A stretch of DNA of 64,000 nucleotides from SAR202 cluster bacterium bin87 (GTDB taxonomy: Bacteria > Chloroflexota > Dehalococcoidia > Lucifugimonadales > UBA3495): the NCBI GenBank assembly GCA_002238825.1, contig MPNC01000004.1, positions 255,241-319,240 on the forward strand, given 5' to 3'. Below the pieces are notes generated by a model. The model searched no databases. It saw only the letters and a list, made by a program, of their open reading frames with translations, and was not told the DNA's origin. The translations under genes and the position numbers were made by a program. How positions within the stretch are numbered: the stretch's first letter is position 1; each line of letters opens with the position of its first letter. Below are positions 42,724 through 49,780 of this stretch, piece by piece.

Positions 42724-43101
42724 ATGGCTACGGAAGCGACCCCCGTCACCGCATCGGACCACGCCCGCGCGGCTTGGGACATGCTGGCAGAGTCGGACCG
42801 CCAATTCGCCGCGCGACGGCATTTGCAGGCCTCTGCGACACTCTGGAAAGCAACGGCCCACGCGGTGATGGCGGTGGCCGCCCACCGCGGCTGGCCCTGC
42901 GACGGCAGCCGCCGGGATCTGAGACTGGCCGTCGAGCGTTTGGGCGAAGAAACGGGGAATGAACTTATACCCTCAAAGTACATCTATGCTGAAACCTTCC
43001 GCGAAAACGCGGAAACGGACTTCATGGAATATCGCTCCCTGGCCTATGATGGGGCCAGGGCCCGCGATTTCATCCGTTCCCTTTTGACTATGGCATGCTG
43101 A
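42724..43101 (+). CDS. HEPN/PaREP1-like protein, first of a tandem pair
   Basis: 125 residues, all-helical. The segment AESDRQFAARRHLQASATLWKA is the PaREP1-type signature (D-x-x-F..G/R-x-x-x-Q-A-x-x-x-x-W-x-A), and a second helix HAVMAVAAHRGW follows. It shares this pattern and length with the next gene, so the two are paralogues. Its stop overlaps the next ATG by 7 bp. HEPN-like proteins often act with a partner in toxin-antitoxin or RNA-binding roles. Function unproven. Confidence 0.6.
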   Translation: MATEATPVTASDHARAAWDMLAESDRQFAARRHLQASATLWKATAHAVMAVAAHRGWPCDGSRRDLRLAVERLGEETGNELIPSKYIYAETFRENAETDFMEYRSLAYDGARARDFIRSLLTMAC

Positions 43102-43448
43102 CGGATGACCACGCAGCGACTGCTTTGGCCTTCCTGGACGCATCGGACCGAGAATTCGCAGCCGGAGATCAACTGCAAGCATCGGAGAAACTCTGGGGAG
43201 CCGCAACTCACGCCCTGATGGCAATTGCCATGCAGGGCGGTCGTCGCCTCGGCAGCCATAACTCGTTCCGCGACACGGCTGAGCAGCTGTCCGACGAACA
43301 CAGCGACGCGTCAATCGAGTACGGATTTGCCCACGCCGAAAGGTTCCACCGCAACTTTTACCACGCCGACATTGGTGACTACGAACTCGATGTTCTGCGT
43401 CGCCGCGTTCACGACTTTGTCCACCGGGTGTTGTCATTGCTCGGTTGA
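43095..43448 (+). CDS. HEPN/PaREP1-like protein, second of a tandem pair
   Basis: 117 residues. DASDREFAAGDQLQASEKLWGAATHALMAIA matches the corresponding region of the gene at 42724 nearly position by position, and the later NSFRDTAEQLSDEH and YADAERFHRNFY-like region (AHAERFHRNFYHA) is the family's second half. Overlap with the upstream gene is 7 bp, and the selenoprotein gene starts 12 bp downstream. The pair may form a heterodimer. Confidence 0.6.
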   Translation: MLTDDHAATALAFLDASDREFAAGDQLQASEKLWGAATHALMAIAMQGGRRLGSHNSFRDTAEQLSDEHSDASIEYGFAHAERFHRNFYHADIGDYELDVLRRRVHDFVHRVLSLLG

Positions 43449-43460
43449 GGAGATGTAGAA

Positions 43461-44663
43461 ATGCCCCGCCTATCCGTCCTGTCAGAAGTCCAGCGCCAGA
43501 TGCTGCAGTTCTTCCCCTGCATGGAAGCTGACGGCACCCCCTGGTCGCCGCTCTCGAAGCCGTTGAACCAGACCACGGCCGCCATCGTCACCACCGCCGG
43601 TCTCCACCTGCGCGACGACAAGCCCTTCAACCGTGACCATCCCGGCGGCGAGTCCACCTACCGCGTCATCCCCAGCGACTCCGACGCCGCCGACATCGTC
43701 CAGAGCCACTTCAGCATCGGCTTCGACCGCACCGCCATTTACCGGGACATCAACATCACCTTCCCCATGGATCGCGTGCGCGAACTGGCCGAGCGCGGCG
43801 TCATCGGCTCCGTCGCTCCCAATCACTACTCGTTCATGGGCGCCCTTCGCGACTGCACCGTCGTCGCCGAGCAGACCGGACCCGAGGTCGCCCAGCGCCT
43901 CAAGGCCGAAGGGGTCGACCTGGTCCTGCTGACCCCCACTTGACCCCTCTGCACCCACGCCGTGAGCGTGCTTGCCCGGGTCTTTGAGGAAGCCGGCCTG
44001 ACCACCGTTGCCATCGCGCTCGTGCGCGAACACGCCGAGCGCGTCCAGCCGCCCCGTGCCCTGTGGGTGCCCTTTTACTTCGGCTACACCATGGGCAAAC
44101 CGGACGACCCCGATTACCAGCACCAGGTCCTCGCTGCCGCCCTGGGGACGCTGGACGCCGCCGCCGGCCCAGTCCTCGCCGACTATCCCGAGGATGCCGG
44201 CCCATTGGGCATGCCGCAGGCCTCCGAGGTGGCGGCATCGACCAACGGCGACACGGTCAAACCCCTGGACGCTGCCGACGAGATCACCGCCCTGCGCGGC
44301 TACTACGAGCGCTGGCAGGAACAGCGCGGCCGCACCGCCGTGGGCGTCACCGGCATCCCCCAGCGACGCTTCCGTGGCATCATTCGCTTCCTGGAAGCCT
44401 ACGCCGAGCGCGACGACGCCGACATGGACGAGCGTCCCGCCGATGTGTCCGTGCCCCAGTTCGTCCGCTACTGCGCCGACGACCTCAAGGCCTTCTGCTA
44501 CGAGGCCCGCATGGCCCAGCGTCCCAGCGACACCGAGGCCGACATCCACACCTGGTTCTGGAGCGAGACCGCCGTGGGCTCCCTCATCGACAGCATCACC
44601 CAGCGCCTCAACGCCACCGGCGACGCCAAGCTCCAGGCCACGGCCTACGGCCTCTCTCGTTAG
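43461..44663 (+). CDS. GrdB/PrdB-like selenoprotein with in-frame UGA (Sec161)
   Basis: One reading frame of 401 codons with TGA at 43941-43943. Before it, 160 residues match the glycine/betaine/D-proline reductase B family (AIVTTAGLHLRDDKPFN, RDINITFPMDRVRELAERG, HYSFMGALRD, GVDLVLLTPT). After it the frame continues without interruption with PLCTHAVSVLARVFEEAGLTTV and RVQPPRALWVPFYFG, again family sequence. Reading TGA as selenocysteine gives the redox motif U-P-L-C at the position where relatives have Cys or Sec. A candidate SECIS hairpin begins 26 bases downstream. Reductive C-N or C-S cleavage is expected; the C-terminal about 150 residues are an extra helical domain. Confidence 0.82.
43970..43993 (+). 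promoter_or_regulatory. Candidate bacterial SECIS element
   Basis: GCTT (43970-43973) pairs with AAGC (43990-43993) around an imperfect upper stem and a loop beginning GGGTCT at 43978, 34 bases after the UGA. The loop starts with G and has GGU, as bacterial SECIS loops do. The upper stem has two mismatches, so this is tentative. A small CACGC/GCGTG hairpin at 43956-43970 is an alternative. Confidence 0.35.
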
Positions 44664-44673
44664 CGCAATCTCG

Positions 44674-44707
44674 ATGTCCGGCCTTGCCAACCCGTGGGGC
44701 CGGACAT
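44674..44707. terminator. Hairpin between convergent genes
   Basis: Ten-bp perfect stem ATGTCCGGCC (44674-44683) with GGCCGGACAT (44698-44707). It lies between the selenoprotein stop and the MscS stop; no T-run. Confidence 0.55.
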
Positions 44708-44710
44708 CTC

Positions 44711-45934
44711 CTAAACCTCCGGCCCGTCCCCACCACCGGGCGCGTCGTCGGGAAGCGAAGACCGCGATCGGGATACGGCCGGCCTTGGCACGCTTGAAAC
44801 CTGCGGCGGCAGCGGCGTCCCGTCCTGCGGGTTCCACCCGTCAGGGAAGTGCAGCGTCCGCACCGGGTAGTTGATCGTGATCCCTTCCTCGGTCAGCCGG
44901 GCGTGCAACTGCTTGATCAGCTCGCTGCGCACCTCGAAGCTGGCCAGCCGGTCCTTCGCCTGCACGAACAGCCAGAAGTCCACGTTGCTCTCGCCGAAGT
45001 TCTCGTATCCGAAATAGGCCCCGTAATCCAGCACGGCTCCCGGATGTTGGGCCAGTACGTACTCCATAACCTCCTGGCCAACCCCTTCCACCCTTCCCAG
45101 GTCGCTCTCGTAGGCCACGCCGCAGGTCAGGTACACGTTCACGTGCTCGTCGGGCTTGCTGTAGTTTGTGATGACGGAATCGGCGAACCGCGAATTGGGG
45201 ATTATCACCAGGTTGTTGCCCCAGGTGCGTAGCCGGGTGCTCCGCCAGTTCACGTCCACCACGTACCCGCTGACCCCGCCGTCCATGTCAATGTAGTCCC
45301 CCGGGTTGACCACGCCCTCGGTGATGACGTAGGTCCCGGCGAACAGGTTGCTCAGCGTCGGCTGTATCGCCAGCGCCACCGCCAGCCCGCCGATGCCCAG
45401 CCCCGCGATCAGCGGCGTGATGTTGACGCCCAGCACGTCCAGCGACACCATGACCGCCATCGCCGCCACGACCAGCAGCAGGCTGCGTCGGGCCAGGGGC
45501 AACGCCCAGCTGCTCGTATTCGCCGCCGGCGTGCTCGCCAGGTACTCCTGCAGCCAAATCAGACCGCTGGTGCCCATCACGTTGATCATGTACGCGCCCA
45601 CCGCGATGGCCGCGACGGAGAATACCCGATCCACCACGGTATCGATGGCGTGCGGCAACTCCAGCGGTATCTTGATCGCCAGGTACACCCCCAGCAGGAT
45701 GATGTACGCCGTCACCGGCCCCTTGGCGTTGGACACCAGGTGGTCGTCCAGCTCTCCCGGGAACACGCTGGTCGCCCTCAGCAGCAGCCGGAACAGGATC
45801 CGGCTGAACAGCACCGCGAAAACCACGGCCCCAACCACTATCCCCAGGCTCACCAGCAGGTCATGCCACTCCAGCCCGATGGCCGCCGCCGCCGCGACCA
45901 CCTCCAGTAGCCAGTTGTTCAGGGTATCTGCCAT
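44711..45934 (-). CDS. Small-conductance mechanosensitive channel (MscS family)
   Basis: 407 residues with about five membrane helices in the first 190 residues. The MscS core follows: the pore-lining helix in PLIAGLGIGGLAVALAIQPTLSNLFAG (about 175-201), then the beta domain with GDYIDMDGGVSGYVVDVNWRSTRLRTWGNNLVIIPNS, then the alpha/beta cytoplasmic cage. A disordered Pro/Ser/Arg tail ends the protein. It releases osmolytes on hypo-osmotic shock. Confidence 0.93.
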   Translation of the reverse strand: MADTLNNWLLEVVAAAAAIGLEWHDLLVSLGIVVGAVVFAVLFSRILFRLLLRATSVFPGELDDHLVSNAKGPVTAYIILLGVYLAIKIPLELPHAIDTVVDRVFSVAAIAVGAYMINVMGTSGLIWLQEYLASTPAANTSSWALPLARRSLLLVVAAMAVMVSLDVLGVNITPLIAGLGIGGLAVALAIQPTLSNLFAGTYVITEGVVNPGDYIDMDGGVSGYVVDVNWRSTRLRTWGNNLVIIPNSRFADSVITNYSKPDEHVNVYLTCGVAYESDLGRVEGVGQEVMEYVLAQHPGAVLDYGAYFGYENFGESNVDFWLFVQAKDRLASFEVRSELIKQLHARLTEEGITINYPVRTLHFPDGWNPQDGTPLPPQVSSVPRPAVSRSRSSLPDDAPGGGDGPEV

Positions 45935-45984
45935 GACTTGCCTACGTTCGTGCCACCGTGATCAGTTTCGCCGGGAAAATTAGT

Positions 45985-46149
45985 TAGGAGTCACGCGCTT
46001 AAAATTACAAACCCGTCATTCCTGCTTTCGCAGGAATCCATAGACTTTACAGTGAACGAATCGGGAACAACTGTTAACCGATTTTGGCCACTGAATTCCC
46101 GCGAAAGCGGGAATGACGGTTGTTATGCTGCCCAACTGCGTAAGTCCTA
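45985..46149. mobile_element. MITE-like element family B, copy 2, with target duplication
   Basis: 165 bp with imperfect terminal inverted repeats TAGGAGTCACGC and GCGTAAGTCCTA, flanked on both sides by the 5-bp direct repeat TTAGT (45980-45984 and 46150-46154). Internal hairpin units CGTCATTCCTGC/GCAGGAAT and CCCGCGAAAGCGGGAATGACGG. The element sits exactly at the stop codon of the Sir2 gene. It is non-autonomous: no transposase inside. Confidence 0.8.
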
Positions 46150-46938
46150 TTAGTTTCTCCGGTCAAGCGCCATCGCTTCGACGATGAGCGGCAACATTTC
46201 ACCCGCCGGACCCGCAACCACCACATCGGCGGCGGCGGTGAGCTGAGTTGGCTCAGGATTAACCTCGATTATCCTGGCTCCCCGCTCCCGGGCCACCAAT
46301 GGCAACTGCGCGGCCGGGTTCACCGCTCCAGACGTCCCCACCAGCAGCATCGCGTCGCACCGCTGCGTCTCCGCGAAGCACGAATCCAGCACCGCCCGCG
46401 GGATGGGCTCACCGAACATCACCGTGTCCAGCTTGATGACCGCGCCGCATTCTGCGCACAGCGGCGGCACGTCAGTGATCGCGTGCCTCGCCCGTGGACG
46501 CCGCCATCCACACCCGATACAGCGCAGGTAGTTGCGATTGCCGTGGATCTCCAGCAGGTTGCGGCTGCCCGCCCGCCCGTGCAGGTCGTCCACGTTCTGC
46601 GTGATCACGGCCCGGATGATGCCGGCGCTTTCCAGTTCCGCGATGGCAACGTGACCCGGGTTGGGCTCGGCGTTGTCCACCGCGTCCTTGAGGTCGTAGG
46701 TCGGATTTCCCGGCGTCACCTCATCGCTGAGCCGCTTCTCCCACCAGTCCTGCGGGTCCCGTGCGAACACCCGGTACGACAGGTTGCTCGGTTGCCCGTA
46801 CTTGGTCCACAGCCCATCCGGCCCGCGAAACGAGGGAATGCCGCTCTCCACCGAAAGGCCGGCTCCGGTCAGCGCGACGGCGTACTCGGCGGCCGCCAGG
46901 ATGGCTGCTGCCTCGGCCACTGGATCCATGCTGGTCAT
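46150..46938 (-). CDS. cobB: NAD-dependent protein deacylase, Sir2 family
   Basis: 262 residues, complete sirtuin. NAD-binding GAGLSVESGIPSFRG (about 25-39), TQNVDDLH (about 112-119), the catalytic His in EIHG (about 131), and a C4 zinc site formed by CIGC and CAEC. GTSGAVNPAA and EVNPEPTQL complete the Rossmann fold. It removes acyl groups from lysines. The start overlaps the recF stop by 4 bp (ATGA), so the two are translationally linked. The stop codon lies in the target site of the MITE-like element. Confidence 0.94.
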   Translation of the reverse strand: MTSMDPVAEAAAILAAAEYAVALTGAGLSVESGIPSFRGPDGLWTKYGQPSNLSYRVFARDPQDWWEKRLSDEVTPGNPTYDLKDAVDNAEPNPGHVAIAELESAGIIRAVITQNVDDLHGRAGSRNLLEIHGNRNYLRCIGCGWRRPRARHAITDVPPLCAECGAVIKLDTVMFGEPIPRAVLDSCFAETQRCDAMLLVGTSGAVNPAAQLPLVARERGARIIEVNPEPTQLTAAADVVVAGPAGEMLPLIVEAMALDRRN

Positions 46939-48131
46939 GCCTGATTCGCCTCGCGTGTCACCGCGCCGTCGGCCACGCGGAAGTAAGCGGCGCTATCGCC
47001 CAGGGCTGCGCGCACCGGCCCGACATCGGTGGTGGTGACCAGAGTCTGGCGATAGCGGGCGACCTTTTGCAAGACCCTGTCCCGCCGTCGGTCGTCCATT
47101 TCCGAAAATACATCATCCAACAGGATGATCGGATCATCGCCACGTACCTCTGCAAGATATTCCGCCTCCGCTAGGCGCAACGCCAGCGCGATGGTCCGCG
47201 CCTCGCCCCGGGACGCAAAGGACGACGCATCCAGACCGTTCAGGTACGTCACGAAGTTGTCGCGGTGCGGCCCCACCGCCGTTATCGCGGTGGCCTGCTC
47301 CCGCGCCGCGCCGCGTTGCAACTCCTGCCGAAACGCCGCCGCGGTATCCTCCGCGCCCTCCCCGGGCGGCACGCTGGGCAGATAATCCAGCGTCAGCGCC
47401 TGTTCCGGTTCGCCCAGTTCGCCGTGCTGCCGACGGGCAAAAGCGGACAGCCGGGCCAGCGCCCGGGATCTCCCGAAGGTCACCGATGACCCCGCCTGGA
47501 CCAACTGCTCGTCCCAGTACTCCATCTCTTCCGGATCGACGTGTCCCTCCCGCCGCCGGCGCAGCAGGCCGTTCCGGTTCCGCAGGGCGGCCTGGAAGCG
47601 TTGCAGCGCCTGCAGATACGACCGGTCTGCCTGGGAGATCAGTACGTCAAGATAGCGCCGGCGATTCGAAGGTGAACCCAGCACCAGGTCCAGATCGTCT
47701 ACGGAAAAGAGCGACGCCGCAATCCGGCCAACCAGGCCGGCAGCGGTGGCGGGCTGACGGTTGACGCGGATCTGTTTGGAAACCGGGGGCAGCGTGGCCG
47801 GCCCGGAGCCGTCTTCCTCCCCACCTTCTGCGCCGGCCCCCCGCACCGTGGGCTGGTATCCGATCACCACCGTGAGCGATTGCCCATCGACACAGGCGGT
47901 TCCGGTGATGTAGGCGGCTGCGGCCTCGCGCGCCGCGTCGAAGTTGAGCACCTGGCGCTCGCGCTCCGCCCGGAAGGACCGGCCGATGGCCAGAGTGTAG
48001 GCCGCCTCCAGCAGGGAGGTTTTGCCCTGGGCGTTGCCGCCGTGGAACACCGACACCCCCGCCGGCGGCGCGATGTTGGCTTCACGGAAATTGCGGTAGT
48101 TGACGAGGCTGAGCCGCGTGATGCTGGCCAA
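46935..48131 (-). CDS. recF: DNA replication/repair protein RecF
   Basis: 398 residues. Walker A GGNAQGKT (31-38) follows the RecF start (LSLVNYRNF). Also present are LGSPSNRRRYLD, GPHRDNF (the family's V-G-P-H-R-D-D variant), SRGEARTIALALRLAE (ABC signature region with G-E-A-R) and the Walker B LLDDVFSEMDD. It loads RecA at gaps. An insertion rich in Gly/Glu sits about residues 98-112. It is not next to dnaA/dnaN/gyrB as in many genomes, and is followed by a coupled Sir2 gene. Confidence 0.95.
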   Translation of the reverse strand: MASITRLSLVNYRNFREANIAPPAGVSVFHGGNAQGKTSLLEAAYTLAIGRSFRAERERQVLNFDAAREAAAAYITGTACVDGQSLTVVIGYQPTVRGAGAEGGEEDGSGPATLPPVSKQIRVNRQPATAAGLVGRIAASLFSVDDLDLVLGSPSNRRRYLDVLISQADRSYLQALQRFQAALRNRNGLLRRRREGHVDPEEMEYWDEQLVQAGSSVTFGRSRALARLSAFARRQHGELGEPEQALTLDYLPSVPPGEGAEDTAAAFRQELQRGAAREQATAITAVGPHRDNFVTYLNGLDASSFASRGEARTIALALRLAEAEYLAEVRGDDPIILLDDVFSEMDDRRRDRVLQKVARYRQTLVTTTDVGPVRAALGDSAAYFRVADGAVTREANQA

Positions 48132-48149
48132 AGGGCGGACCCGGACCGG

Positions 48150-49121
48150 CTAGTGGTCGGCGAAGACGTAGCGGCCTTCGTGCTTGCCCGCCTTGGCCAG
48201 CAGCTTCAGCAGCGTCTGGTCCGCTTCCTGCCCGAATCCGATGGTATGCACGATCAGCGTGGAAACCTTGTCATCCGAACCGAGCAGCGAAAGCAGCTCC
48301 GCCTCGGTGGTCACGCTGGGCGAATCGACACAGGCCCGGCCCGGCGCAACTCCCAACTGGTGCGGGCACTCCTGCAGGCTGGCGGGATTGAACGGCACGT
48401 AGGCCTCGTCCCCGTTCGCCTCGCTGGACACGCGGCTGCACACCTGTCCCTCCGCCGCGTCGATGTCCGGAGGACATACCGTTGCGCTGGCGGGATCAAT
48501 CACGCTGAATCCCCCGTCAGAACCGTCGGTCAGCAGCACGATGGCGTTGGACCTGGTGGGGTCGTCAAGTTCTTCCAGCAGGCCGTGGGCATCTTTCACG
48601 GCGTCGTGGATGTAGGCCGGCTTGTCATGGGTCTCCATGTCGTTCACGGCGCTCAGCCACGCCGCCACCGCTTCGCCCGATTCTCCAAACGAGGACATCT
48701 CCACCAATGGGTCGGTTTCGTCGGTGAAGGTCATCAGGGCCGCGCGGCTGTTCTCCGCCGCCGTTCCGCTGTTCGGGTCCACGTAGGGCAGCACCACGTC
48801 CAGCAGCGCCTTTTTCACCACTGGCAGATTGCCCCCGTCCTCGATGCTCCGGCTTACGTCCACCAGGAACACGGTGTTGGTGTTGTCGAAGTACAGCGAG
48901 GCCAGGACCTCGTTCAAAGGCGTACCCGTTGGCGCCTCTTCCGACGCCCCGAAGTCCGGCGCCGCTATGTCGATGCCGTTTTCGTCGGTTACCAGCCAGT
49001 AGATCCCATACGCTATTGCAGCGAGGATGAGCAGCGCCAGCAGGATACCCAGAACCGCCAGGAGTTTCTTGTAATCGAACCCCCGTCGCGGTTCACCGTA
49101 GCTGATGTGGTAGGTCACCAC
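48150..49121 (-). CDS. Membrane-anchored VWA-domain protein
   Basis: 323 residues: short basic N-terminus, one membrane helix (about 20-44), then an extracellular VWA domain. The MIDAS motif D-x-S-x-S is D88, S90, S92 in VFLVDVSRS, followed by LMTFTDETDP and LLTDGSDGG. An insertion of about 50 residues with four cysteines (TVCPPD, VCSR, ECPHQ, ACVD) interrupts the domain after the third strand and may form disulphides outside the cell. Role likely in protein binding. 18 bp upstream of recF on the same strand. Confidence 0.85.
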   Translation of the reverse strand: MVTYHISYGEPRRGFDYKKLLAVLGILLALLILAAIAYGIYWLVTDENGIDIAAPDFGASEEAPTGTPLNEVLASLYFDNTNTVFLVDVSRSIEDGGNLPVVKKALLDVVLPYVDPNSGTAAENSRAALMTFTDETDPLVEMSSFGESGEAVAAWLSAVNDMETHDKPAYIHDAVKDAHGLLEELDDPTRSNAIVLLTDGSDGGFSVIDPASATVCPPDIDAAEGQVCSRVSSEANGDEAYVPFNPASLQECPHQLGVAPGRACVDSPSVTTEAELLSLLGSDDKVSTLIVHTIGFGQEADQTLLKLLAKAGKHEGRYVFADH

Positions 49122-49154
49122 GGCTGGTCACACCCAGATGAGCACGAGCGTCGT

Positions 49155-49583
49155 TCAGTTGTCCCGAGCGCAGCCTTCGCAGTAACCGTAGAAGTCCACG
49201 CGCTGCGACGAGATCTGGAAGTCCGTATTCGCGCCTATCGCCCGCTGCAGGTCGGCCACGCCGTCCTGGCCCACGTCCGCATCCACCACTGCGCCACAGC
49301 CCAGGCATACCAGGTTGGCGTGGGGCGAAAGGTTCGCGTCATAGCGGGACTGCTTCTGGAAGGGCAGTTCCCGGACGACGCCCGCCCGCTCCAGCATCGC
49401 CAGCGTTGAATACACCGTAGCCAGGGTCACATAGGGGAAGAAATCACGCACTCTCTCGAATATGTCGCGCACCGTAGGGTGGTCCGCCGAGTTGACCACC
49501 ACCTCAGCGATGGCCAGGCGTTGGGGCGTCAGCCGGATCCCCAGCGGCTTCAAACGTGCGACGAGATGTTCCTGCGTAGTCAC
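49155..49583 (-). CDS. Fur family transcriptional regulator
   Basis: 142 residues from GTG 49583. Winged helix with LGIRLTPQRLAIAEVVVNSADHPT, HTH VTLATVYSTLAMLERAGVV, the metal region SPHANLVCLGCG, and a second CEGC at the C-terminus, giving the structural C4 zinc site. It could be PerR-, Fur- or Zur-like. The conserved H-x-H...H set is only partly present, so the effector is unclear. The longer frame from 49625 is rejected because it would begin inside the TATACT box. Confidence 0.85.
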   Translation of the reverse strand: MTTQEHLVARLKPLGIRLTPQRLAIAEVVVNSADHPTVRDIFERVRDFFPYVTLATVYSTLAMLERAGVVRELPFQKQSRYDANLSPHANLVCLGCGAVVDADVGQDGVADLQRAIGANTDFQISSQRVDFYGYCEGCARDN

Positions 49584-49615
49584 AATATCGAACTCGTAGA
49601 TCGTATGGCTTACCC

Positions 49616-49621
49616 AGTATA
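49616..49621 (-). promoter_or_regulatory. -10 box TATACT for the Fur-family gene
   Basis: On the minus strand TATACT lies 32 bases before GTG 49583. Downstream of it, CGAT...CGATATTG could be an autoregulatory operator but is too weak to call. Confidence 0.45.
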
Positions 49622-49725
49622 ACACCGGACGCTCGGTGTCGTGCGACGGTTGCTCCGCACAATATCACGTCGCTGCCCGCGTACGGCGGGCGCGCCCGCC
49701 ACCCGAAGCGAGTTCGTTGGAACAC

Positions 49726-49761
49726 GCGTGTGGGGGAGGCCATGCAACCTCCCCCACACGC
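49726..49761 (-). terminator. Terminator hairpin after the NHL gene
   Basis: Stem CGTGTGGGGGAGG (49727-49739) with CCTCCCCCACACG (49748-49760), a 13-bp perfect stem located 20 bases past the stop of the minus-strand NHL gene. No T-run follows on either strand. Confidence 0.65.
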
Positions 49762-49780
49762 AGTGTCGCAATGGTCCGGC

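Noticed and set aside
43962-44663. A separate 233-residue gene starting at GTG 43962 downstream of a 160-residue gene
   Set aside because: It is in the same frame as 43461-43940, has no ribosome site, starts in the middle of a conserved family block, and only a single TGA at the family's Sec/Cys position separates the two.
49584-49625. Longer Fur-family protein starting at GTG 49625
   Set aside because: That start lies upstream of and within the TATACT -10 box, so it could not be transcribed from it.
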